NCBI GenBank assembly: GCA_937900325.1
Contig: CALCEX010000070.1
Coordinates: 1-64,000 of the forward strand
Source: an uncultured Clostridia bacterium
GTDB lineage: Bacteria > Bacillota > Clostridia > Christensenellales > CAG-138
Direction of reading: 5' to 3'
DNA: 64,000 nt
The position numbers and the translations under genes were made by a program. This document shows, piece after piece, positions 57,317 through 64,000 of this stretch; positions within the stretch are counted from its first letter, which is position 1, and each line of letters opens with the position of its first letter. The notes beneath the pieces are model-generated. The model was given only the letters and a program-made list of their open reading frames with translations. It made no database searches and had not been told where the DNA came from.

Positions 57317-58081
57317 TCAATTCTCCTTATCTATAAGCTCGTTGGCAAGCGCCCTGTACGCCTTGGCCCCTGAGCAGCGTGGATCGTAAAGCGTTATGGG
57401 AAGGCCGAAGCTCGGCGCCTCGCTGAGCCTTACGGAGCGAGGTATTATGGTATCGTAAACCTTGTTTTTAAAGAACTTCTTTACCTCGTTCACTACCTGA
57501 CCCGAAAGGTTGGTCCGCGCATCGAACATGGTGAGCACTACGCCCTCTACCTGAAGGTTCGTATTTAGCCGCTGCTTGACCAGCTTTACCGTGTTCATAA
57601 GGTCCGAAAGGCCCTCCAGGGCGAAATACTCGCACTGTATTGGGGCCAGCAGCGTGTCCGACGCGGTCAGGGCGTTTATCGTCAGCAGGCCAAGGCTGGG
57701 GGGGCAGTCTATAAATATGTAGTCATAGCTGTCCCGGACGGTATCCAGCACGCGCTTGAGAACGGTCTCGCGGGCTATGGCGCTGACCAGCTCCACCTCA
57801 GCGCCGGAAAGCTCCTTGCGGGCGGTGAGCACATCCAGCCCCTCCACTACGCTGCGCTCTATGGCCTCCCTCGGATCGACGCCGTTTATCAGCACGTCGT
57901 ATATGCTGTACTGCACCGCGTCCTTATCTATGCCCAGGCCGCTGGTGCTGTTGCCCTGGGGGTCTATATCCACGCACAGCACCCGCTTGCCCTTCTGGGC
58001 CGCGCAGGCCGAAAGGTTGACGGTGGTGGTGGTCTTGCCAACCCCGCCCTTCTGGTTAGCTACGGCGATTATTTTAGCCAT
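57317..58081 (-). CDS. parA: Chromosome partitioning ATPase ParA (Soj)
   Basis: The 254 residues are a Walker-type ParA: deviant Walker A KGGVGKTTT (11-19), Walker A' VDIDPQGN (about 40), and Walker B FIDCPPSL. It has no N-terminal helix-turn-helix, so it is the short, chromosomal Soj type. AAGGAGGATAT is the ribosome binding site. Its promoter lies directly beside parS, suggesting autoregulation by ParB. It is the first gene of a minus-strand run reaching rlmH. Confidence 0.96.
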   Translation of the reverse strand: MAKIIAVANQKGGVGKTTTTVNLSACAAQKGKRVLCVDIDPQGNSTSGLGIDKDAVQYSIYDVLINGVDPREAIERSVVEGLDVLTARKELSGAEVELVSAIARETVLKRVLDTVRDSYDYIFIDCPPSLGLLTINALTASDTLLAPIQCEYFALEGLSDLMNTVKLVKQRLNTNLQVEGVVLTMFDARTNLSGQVVNEVKKFFKNKVYDTIIPRSVRLSEAPSFGLPITLYDPRCSGAKAYRALANELIDKEN

Positions 58082-58190
58082 ATATCCTCCTTATTTAGAA
58101 GCCGCATGACCGGCCCTTGACCGTTTATGCGGGCTTTTTCGCGTAAATGACAGAGCCGGTGCAGGGCACGGCGCGAATTTTTACTTATTG

Positions 58191-58219
58191 ATTATAATCC
58201 ATTTAAATGGAATAAACAA
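58191..58219 (-). promoter_or_regulatory. parA promoter with perfect palindrome in the spacer
   Basis: Minus strand TTGTTT (58219-58214), 17 bp, TATAAT (58196-58191). The spacer contains the 14-bp perfect palindrome TCCATTTAAATGGA (58198-58211), a likely operator. Confidence 0.6.
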
Positions 58220-58230
58220 CATCGGGTTGA

Positions 58231-58246
58231 TGTTCCACGTGGAACA
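58231..58246. promoter_or_regulatory. parS site 1 (perfect palindrome)
   Basis: TGTTCCACGTGGAACA matches the universal bacterial parS pattern and is fully palindromic. It lies 12 bp upstream of the parA -35. Confidence 0.95.
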
Positions 58247-58265
58247 AAAATAAAAAAAGGGAAAT

Positions 58266-58281
58266 TGTTCTACGTGGAACA
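58266..58281. promoter_or_regulatory. parS site 2 (one mismatch)
   Basis: TGTTCTACGTGGAACA is 35 bp from site 1 and abuts the T-tract of the converging methyltransferase terminator. Confidence 0.9.
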
Positions 58282-58308
58282 AAAAAAGAAGCGGCTCCAG
58301 GCCGCTTC
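58281..58308 (-). terminator. Terminator of the murG-methyltransferase operon
   Basis: Minus strand GAAGCGGC, loop CTGGA, GCCGCTTC (58308-58288), then seven T overlapping parS site 2 by one base. Confidence 0.85.
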
Positions 58309-58317
58309 CGTAGCGCT

Positions 58318-59913
58318 TTACCTTCCGGTCTTTATTACAAACACGGCCGGCATCAGCCCGCCGGCCTCGGTCCTGACCTCCGTTACGAGCCGCAGGCCGG
58401 GGCGCTCCCGTATAAGCTTTTTAAGCAGGGTGTACTCCATTGTGTACAATATGGCCACGCCGCCGGGGCGGAGCCATTTGGGAATGCTTTCCAGTATGCC
58501 GGAGTAAAGCCTTTCGTTTGACTTATGGCTGCCCACCCTGTTGCCGAAGGGAAGGTTCGCCACCAGCTCGTCGTAGGGCCGCTCCGCCGAAAAACGCATG
58601 CAGTCGTTATGTACGAATCTGGCTATGCTTCCGGCGGCCTTCGCGTTTGCGCGGGCTATGTCTATGGCCTTATCGGATATATCCACGCCGGTAAGGCCGG
58701 CGCAGGGGAAGAGCTTTTCCCGCTCTATGAGGAAGGTGCCGCTGCCGCAGCAGGGATCCAGCACTCTCGCGTCCTTTCCGCCGAGGAAAAACTCCGCGTA
58801 TTTGACTATGGCCGCCGCCGTTGCGGGGTGCATGCTGGCGGGCAGGGCCGAAAGCCGGTAGCTGAACCTTTCGTCCTTTATGGTGAGCAGCTTTGCGTAT
58901 ATGAACGCGCCGCCGTTGCTCTTTATTTCCACCCGCAGCTCTATCTCGTAGTTGTTGGGGCAGTTGAGCAGTATTTCGCCGTCCATCACGCCGATCATCC
59001 TTCGCGCGATGGCCAGCCGGTCTATATTCCCCTCCCCCCTTATCTCCAGCCGGTAGCCGAAGGGGGGTTTGCCGGTATGGCATTCGGGCAGCAGCTTTTC
59101 GAGAAAGCCCTTTGCCTTTATGCCCATGGACCTGGGGTCGGAGTTTGAGTTGGCGGATACCTCTATGAGCGCCTCGGTAAAGCAGCGGCAGGCAAAAAGC
59201 CCCGCCATGTCCGCCGTATGGACGTGTACGTCGCTGCGGTGTACGGCGGAGGGACGGAAGCCGTGCTCCGAAAGCTCCCGGGCCAGCGGGTCCGAAAGCC
59301 TGTCCGGGGAGCGCAGCTCTATTTCGCAGGGCCGGGGGAGCGCCGTGAAGGCGTGCTTTTCAAAGGTTAGAAAGCTGCGCATGGCGGTCTTAAGGGCCTC
59401 GGTCTCCGCGTCGAAATGCACCCTTTCTTCTTCGCTTTTCGCCGGCTGCACGGCGTATGAAGCGAGAGCCGCCTTTGCCTCGTCCCCTCCTATCGCGCCC
59501 AATGAAAGCAGCATGGAGGGCCGCACATAGCGGGTACCCTCCGCAAGGAGGGCCTGCTTCAGGTATTTCACGTCGGAAGGGTCCCTGAGCTGCCCCATGA
59601 GCACGGCGGCGTTCTTGCGCAGCTTGGGCTGATCTGAAAGCAGGGCGCTTCTGAGAGGCCCGCGGCCGCCCAGCAGGCTGTTGAGCTGCCTCGCGTATTT
59701 TTCCTGCCTCGCGCAGCGGCATAAAAAGGCGCACGCGGCGGGATTGCCCTCGCAGAAAAGCTCATAGGCGAAGGGGAACGCCTCTGAGGAGTAGTGCATC
59801 ATGTGCTCCGGGCCGTTGGGCAGCGAGAGCCGCTGGGCGACCATCTCTTTGGTAAGCGCCCTGTGCGCGGCCGGGGAGCCGCCGCTGCCTCTGCCGTTTT
59901 TGTGTAAGCTCAT
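58318..59913 (-). CDS. RNA methyltransferase (UPF0020/Trm-like) with N-terminal HEAT-like repeats
   Basis: The start at 59913 overlaps the murG stop and leaves 531 residues. Residues about 60-190 look like HEAT-type helical repeats (QPKLRKNAAVLMGQLRDPSD, then LLSLGAIGGDEAKAAL). A THUMP-like middle follows, and a class I methyltransferase with SAM motif LDPCCGSGTF (about 377-386) and catalytic NLPFG (about 436-440) ends the protein. N-x-P-F/Y motifs mark N2-guanine or adenine-N6 methylation, so tRNA or rRNA is the likely substrate. The HEAT fusion is unusual. It is coupled to murG. Confidence 0.85.
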   Translation of the reverse strand: MSLHKNGRGSGGSPAAHRALTKEMVAQRLSLPNGPEHMMHYSSEAFPFAYELFCEGNPAACAFLCRCARQEKYARQLNSLLGGRGPLRSALLSDQPKLRKNAAVLMGQLRDPSDVKYLKQALLAEGTRYVRPSMLLSLGAIGGDEAKAALASYAVQPAKSEEERVHFDAETEALKTAMRSFLTFEKHAFTALPRPCEIELRSPDRLSDPLARELSEHGFRPSAVHRSDVHVHTADMAGLFACRCFTEALIEVSANSNSDPRSMGIKAKGFLEKLLPECHTGKPPFGYRLEIRGEGNIDRLAIARRMIGVMDGEILLNCPNNYEIELRVEIKSNGGAFIYAKLLTIKDERFSYRLSALPASMHPATAAAIVKYAEFFLGGKDARVLDPCCGSGTFLIEREKLFPCAGLTGVDISDKAIDIARANAKAAGSIARFVHNDCMRFSAERPYDELVANLPFGNRVGSHKSNERLYSGILESIPKWLRPGGVAILYTMEYTLLKKLIRERPGLRLVTEVRTEAGGLMPAVFVIKTGR

Positions 59914-60983
59914 CTTTTTCTCCCTTCGGCTGCTGAGCGTATCACCGCCAGCACCTCGTCGGTGCCGTCCGCCGTTGCGTCGCCGCTCATGGCGGAAATA
60001 AAGCTCAGCCGCCTGTCGTAAAGGTCGTGTATGCACTCAAAGAGCGTATCCGGCGTAAGGTCGCTCTGGTCCAGCGTCATGGCGTAGCCCTTCCTTGCGA
60101 AGTAGCCCGCGTTGAGTATCTGGTCCCCGCGGGAGGCGGAAAGCGGCAGGGGTATCAGCAGGGCGGGCTTTGCGAGGGCCAGGAATTCGAATATGGCGTT
60201 GGCCCCGGCGCGGGACAGTATTATATCCGCCGCGGCGAAAAGGTCCGGCAGCTCCTCTGAGATGTACTCATACTGCACATAGCCCGGCTCCTTTATGGAG
60301 TCGTCCCTCTTGCCCTTGCCGCAGAGGTGGATGATGTCGAAGGTGCGGGTGAGCCGGGGCAGCGCGGCCCTCAGCGCCTCGTTTATGGCCTGGGCGCCCT
60401 GGCTGCCGCCCATGGCGAGCAGTATGGGCTTTTCGCCGGAAAAGCCGGTAAAGTCCAGCCCCCTCCGCCTGCTGCCGCCGTAAAGCTCGGGACGTATCGG
60501 CGTGCCGGTATGCACGCCCTTTTTGCCCACGTATTTCAGCGTATCCTCAAAGGTCACGCATATCCTGTCCGCAAATTTCGCGGTTATCCTGTTGGCGAGG
60601 CCGGGGGTATAGTCGCTCTCGTGGGCTACTATTGGGGCTATGCCCTTCGCCGCTATCACCACCGGCACCGATACGAAGCCGCCCTTTGAAAACACCACGT
60701 CCGGCTTTATCCCGCGTATTATGCGCCTGGCCTGGAATATTCCGCCTATTACCCTGAAAGGATCGGTAAGGTTCTTTAAGGAAAAGTATCTGCGGAGCTT
60801 TCCGGCGGATATGGCGTGATAGGTCACGCCCTCGAGGTCCCCCACAAGGGTCTTTTCTATGCCGTTGGCGGTGCCTATGTAGTGTATCTCGTAGCCCTCC
60901 GCTCTGAGCTTCGGCAGCAGCGCAAGATTGGGCGTGACATGGCCGGCGGTCCCGCCGCCCGTCAGAATGATCTTCTTTGACAT
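59910..60983 (-). CDS. murG: UDP-GlcNAc:undecaprenyl-PP-MurNAc-pentapeptide GlcNAc transferase MurG
   Basis: MurG makes lipid II at the inner membrane face. The 357 residues show both G-loops (GGGTAGHVTPNLAL, 9-22, and GGSQGAQAINEAL near 193), HESDYTPGLAN, and the donor-site EELPDLFAAADIILSRAGANAIFE block near 248-271. The gene stands outside any dcw cluster here. Its ATG at 60983 diverges from the DUF815 gene, with 147 bp between. Confidence 0.95.
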   Translation of the reverse strand: MSKKIILTGGGTAGHVTPNLALLPKLRAEGYEIHYIGTANGIEKTLVGDLEGVTYHAISAGKLRRYFSLKNLTDPFRVIGGIFQARRIIRGIKPDVVFSKGGFVSVPVVIAAKGIAPIVAHESDYTPGLANRITAKFADRICVTFEDTLKYVGKKGVHTGTPIRPELYGGSRRRGLDFTGFSGEKPILLAMGGSQGAQAINEALRAALPRLTRTFDIIHLCGKGKRDDSIKEPGYVQYEYISEELPDLFAAADIILSRAGANAIFEFLALAKPALLIPLPLSASRGDQILNAGYFARKGYAMTLDQSDLTPDTLFECIHDLYDRRLSFISAMSGDATADGTDEVLAVIRSAAEGRKR

Positions 60984-61130
60984 ATCCGTATTCCTTTTAT
61001 AAAAATTATCTTATTCAATATTATGCCGCGAAAACGGTTATTGCTCCTGAAATTATATCATTTAGCCGCGATTGCCGCAAGGCGTATGCTGTGGTATTAT
61101 TAAGGAAGCTGCTGCAAAGGAGGGACGCAT

Positions 61131-62429
61131 ATGAAGCTGCAGAATATGAATCCCGGCGAGGCGCTGCCGGCCGCGGCCGCCATGACGCTGAGGCTCGGGG
61201 GCTTTTCAAAGGCGGCGGAGCTTATGGGGGCTCTGCTCGCGGATACCCTTGCAATGAATATGCCGGGCGCGCTCGGCGCGTATCACAGGCTCACCGAATA
61301 TATGCTCTCCTCCCCCGCGAGGAGAGTCACGGGGGATCTCTGGAGGGACCAGCTTTTATACGAAATAATACAGACGGAGCACCCCTTCGCCCTCTCCGCC
61401 GCCCGCGGGATGCGGGACGAGGCGCAGCTTTCGGCCATGCGGGAGCGGCTCTGGGTAATGGGCGAGCTTTCCACCCTTACCTCAGAGCGCATAGCCCGGC
61501 TCATAAGCGAAAGGGGCAGAAGCTCGAGGGCGGGCGATCCCGTTGCGATGAAGTCCACCGCAATATGGTCCGGCGGCAGCATATCCGGCCTTCCCCGCCG
61601 CGGCGCCGAGGAGGAGCAGGCGGCGCAGCTCCCGCTGGAATTCACCCCCTGGAAGTACGGCGAGGCCGGGCTTACCGACAGCTTTGTATCCGATGAGGCG
61701 CTGGAGGAGATGTACCGCCGCTTTCTCGAATCCTCCGACTGGGCCGGCCTTACGGAGGATGTATGGAGCTTTTTCGCCTCCTACGGCACTGGCGAATTTT
61801 TACGGCATCGCTTCTTTATAATAAACGAAAACGGACGCCTCGACCCCATGGAGGAGCCTGAGGCCATAGTCCCCCTTTCCGCCTATGAGGAGCAGCACGG
61901 CCGGCTCATGGAAAACACCATACGCTTCATGCGTGGGGAAAGCGCGCTGAATACGCTGCTGTCCGGCGGCATGGGAACCGGCAAGACGGCCCAGGCGGCG
62001 TCGCTGCTTCAGGAGCTGCCGGAGGTCAGGATGATAATAGCCCCGGAGGGAGAAATAAGGCACGTGCCGTCCCTTATAAACAGGCTTTCCGGCCAGCCCT
62101 TGAAATTCATACTGCTGCTGGACGATATAGCCGCGGACGGCGACGGGATAAGGCTGCTGTCCTCCGTTACGGCGGGCTTTCGGGCGATGCCGCCCAATAT
62201 ACTCATATACGCCACCTCAAGAGGCGAGGGCGGCCCGCTGCCGGGGCGCATAGCCTTCCGCTATCCGGCCCTCAAGGAATTCACCGGCATGATATCCGAG
62301 CTTCTGGAGGCCGCCGGAAAGTATCCTGACGCACAGGCCATACACAACGCGGCGCTGGATCATCAGGTGGACGCGCGGGAAAGGCTGACCGTCGCCGGCG
62401 CGCTCATGATAGCCGGGGAAATGGAATGA
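61131..62429 (+). CDS. DUF815-family AAA+ ATPase
   Basis: The 432 residues have an uncharacterised helical N-terminal half and a C-terminal P-loop domain: Walker A GGMGTGKTA (about 279-287), Walker B FILLLDDI and a sensor-like ILIYATSR. DUF815 ATPases are related to DnaA/IstB-type AAA+ proteins; their clients are unknown. GGAGGGACGC precedes the ATG. It is a single gene with its own terminator, on the plus strand after a long minus-strand run. Confidence 0.85.
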   Translation: MKLQNMNPGEALPAAAAMTLRLGGFSKAAELMGALLADTLAMNMPGALGAYHRLTEYMLSSPARRVTGDLWRDQLLYEIIQTEHPFALSAARGMRDEAQLSAMRERLWVMGELSTLTSERIARLISERGRSSRAGDPVAMKSTAIWSGGSISGLPRRGAEEEQAAQLPLEFTPWKYGEAGLTDSFVSDEALEEMYRRFLESSDWAGLTEDVWSFFASYGTGEFLRHRFFIINENGRLDPMEEPEAIVPLSAYEEQHGRLMENTIRFMRGESALNTLLSGGMGTGKTAQAASLLQELPEVRMIIAPEGEIRHVPSLINRLSGQPLKFILLLDDIAADGDGIRLLSSVTAGFRAMPPNILIYATSRGEGGPLPGRIAFRYPALKEFTGMISELLEAAGKYPDAQAIHNAALDHQVDARERLTVAGALMIAGEME

Positions 62430-62442
62430 GATATTTAAAAAG

Positions 62443-62466
62443 AGCGGTCCCTCAGCCGCTTTTTTC
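62443..62466 (+). terminator. Terminator of the DUF815 gene
   Basis: AGCGG (62443-62447) pairs with CCGCT (62456-62460), followed by a run of six T; the stem is short. Confidence 0.6.
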
Positions 62467-62467
62467 T

Positions 62468-62496
62468 TTGCCATATCCCCCGGTTTATGTTAAAAT
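62468..62496 (+). promoter_or_regulatory. Promoter of cysS
   Basis: TTGCCA (62468-62473), 17 bp, TAAAAT (62491-62496). The leader is about 45 nt, too short for a T-box. Confidence 0.65.
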
Positions 62497-62546
62497 ATAG
62501 CTTGGTAAAGTTTGAGCAGACGCAATTTTTTCAAGGAGGGACGCTT

Positions 62547-63935
62547 ATGAAAATATACAACACCATGACCCGCAGAAAGGAAGAGCTGGTACCGCTGAAG
62601 CCGGGCGAGATAGGCATGTACGTATGCGGTCCTACGGTATACAACTTTATCCACATAGGCAACGCGAGGCCGCTGGTGGTGTTCGATACCCTCAGGCGGT
62701 ATCTTGAATATAAGGGCTACAAGGTAAAGTACATATCCAACTTCACGGATATAGACGATAAGCTCATCCGCCGCGCCAACGAGGAGCACACCACTGTTGC
62801 GGAGCTGGCGGACAGGTATATAAAGGAATACAAAAAGGACGCGGAAGGGCTTTGCGCGGAGCCGGCGACCTGCAACCCCAGGGCCACGGAGCATATACCC
62901 CAGATAATAAAGCTGGTGGAGACCCTCATTGAAAAGGGGCACGCATACCCCGTCGCAAACGGCGACGTTTATTTCTCCGTCCGCTCCTTCCCCGGCTACG
63001 GCAAGCTCTCCGGCCAGTCAATAGACGATCTTGAGTCCGGCGCGCGCATAGAGCCGGGCGATCTGAAGCGCGACCCGCTGGATTTCGCCCTCTGGAAGAG
63101 CGCTAAGCCCGGCGAGCCCGCCTGGGACTGCCCCTGGGGCAAGGGACGCCCGGGCTGGCATATCGAGTGCAGCGCCATGAGCATGGAGCTTCTGGGCCCC
63201 ACCTTCGACATTCACGCGGGCGGCCAGGATCTCATATTCCCGCACCATGAAAACGAGATAGCCCAGAGCGAGGCGGCAACAGGCAAGCCCTTCGCGAGGT
63301 ACTGGATGCACAACGGCTATATAAATGTTGACAACCAGAAAATGTCAAAGTCCCTCGGCAATTTCCGCCTTGTGCGGGATATAGCCCAGGAGTTCGACCT
63401 TGAGGCCGTAAGGCTGTTCCTGCTTTCCGCCCAGTACAGGAACCCCGTCAATTTCACCCGGGAGCTTATCGAGCAGGCCAACACCGCCCTCACCCGCCTG
63501 CGCACCGCCCGGGAACGCCTTGCGGAGGCCAAGGAAGGCCCCGCCACGGCAGAGGACGAGAGCTTCTGCGCATCATTGGCGGAGCACGAGAAAAAGTTCT
63601 GCGACGCCATGGACGACGACCTGAACACCGCGGACGCGCTGGGCGCGCTGTTCGACTACGCGAGGGCGGTCAATACCTTCGTGACCGAGCCCCGCAGCCG
63701 CGAGGCGCTCGACAGGGCCGCGAAGCTCTTTGACGATATGACCAACGTATTGGGCCTGCTCCAGCATAAAAATGCCGAGGAATTCCCGAAGGAGGCCGTC
63801 GCCCTGCTCAGCGAGCGCGCGGAGGCGAGAAAAAACAAAAACTGGGCCCGGGCGGATGAGATACGCAATGAGCTCAAGGAGATGGGCTTCGCCGTTGAGG
63901 ACGGCAAGGACGGCGCAAAGCTCAAGAAGCTGTAA
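62547..63935 (+). CDS. cysS: Cysteinyl-tRNA synthetase
   Basis: CysS charges tRNA-Cys. The start at 62547 follows AAGGAGGG and gives 462 residues. The zinc cysteine is in [10 protein letters not shown] (about 25-34), the HIGH motif is HIGN (about 36-39), the second zinc ligands are in WHIECSAMS and [11 protein letters not shown], and KMSKS is at about 265-269. It is monocistronic. After the stop, a weak hairpin ATGCCTT/AAGGCAT lies at 63971-63989 at the window edge. Confidence 0.97.
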   Translation: MKIYNTMTRRKEELVPLKPGEIGMYVCGPTVYNFIHIGNARPLVVFDTLRRYLEYKGYKVKYISNFTDIDDKLIRRANEEHTTVAELADRYIKEYKKDAEGLCAEPATCNPRATEHIPQIIKLVETLIEKGHAYPVANGDVYFSVRSFPGYGKLSGQSIDDLESGARIEPGDLKRDPLDFALWKSAKPGEPAWDCPWGKGRPGWHIECSAMSMELLGPTFDIHAGGQDLIFPHHENEIAQSEAATGKPFARYWMHNGYINVDNQKMSKSLGNFRLVRDIAQEFDLEAVRLFLLSAQYRNPVNFTRELIEQANTALTRLRTARERLAEAKEGPATAEDESFCASLAEHEKKFCDAMDDDLNTADALGALFDYARAVNTFVTEPRSREALDRAAKLFDDMTNVLGLLQHKNAEEFPKEAVALLSERAEARKNKNWARADEIRNELKEMGFAVEDGKDGAKLKKL

Positions 63936-64000
63936 GGCCATTTTTGAACAATATTTTAAATCATCGCCCCATGCCTTGAAATAAGGCATAACGGCTGATA

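Overview
This 64 kb window reads as chromosomal DNA of a GC-rich member of the Firmicutes, most likely class Clostridia. The evidence is a Bacillus-like set of replication and segregation genes (dnaA, dnaN, recF, remB, gyrB, gyrA, noc, parA, parB, rsmG, mnmG, mnmE, jag, yidC, yidD, rnpA, rpmH), AGGAGG-type ribosome binding sites, sigma-A promoters, U-tailed terminators, a Noc-type ParB paralogue, selenocysteine machinery beside proline racemase genes (a Stickland-type context), and sortase plus SH3b surface proteins. Genes are tightly packed; most long antisense reading frames are shadows of GC-rich codons.

Layout. 1-2.4 kb: a proline racemase paralogue cut by the window edge that has lost a catalytic cysteine, an intact proline racemase, and a small coiled-coil protein. 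2.7-6.0 kb: selB and selA. 6.2-14.7 kb: metG, a secreted SH3b protein, a 275-bp palindromic MITE, a sortase, an SGNH hydrolase, tRNA-Ser(GGA), hpt, a YkvI-type transporter, a cupin and a lipoprotein. 14.8-17.7 kb: metN-metI-metQ behind a leader with a Met/Cys-rich peptide, terminator and antiterminator. 17.7-28.6 kb: tatD, gpsA, an ABC exporter, a CotH-VTC-DUF4956 module, an alpha/beta hydrolase with a repetitive acidic N-terminus, and cca. 28.6-45.6 kb: the replication gene set in a rearranged order, with dnaN and mnmE inverted relative to their neighbours. 45.7-52.5 kb: a branched-chain amino acid ABC operon and an AGCS symporter. 52.6-53.2 kb: a non-coding region with about 14 TTATCAAC-like boxes, the best oriC candidate. 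53.2-61.0 kb: an acetyltransferase, rlmH, a walJ-like hydrolase, split chromate transporter, ModE-like regulator, parB, parA, parS sites, a HEAT-repeat/methyltransferase protein and murG. 61.1-63.9 kb: a DUF815 ATPase and cysS.

Most notable. (1) DnaA carries NYSTIISA where the usual domain IV signature is DHTTVxHA, and the window has a box cluster of the form TTATCAACR instead of TTATCCACA, including two four-box arrays with the same 13-11-11 bp spacing; one box also overlaps the dnaA -35. This suggests co-diverged initiator and origin. (2) metNIQ appears to be controlled by ribosome-mediated attenuation at a MMMCC-containing leader peptide, instead of the S-box or T-box expected in Firmicutes. 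(3) Four genes (selB, dnaN, mnmE, dnaA) are followed, in the same orientation, by the same polypyrimidine/polypurine hairpin ahead of the terminator. (4) A fully palindromic MITE and a racemase paralogue that lost its catalytic cysteine but gained six others are further items. All statements come from reading the sequence; no searches were run.
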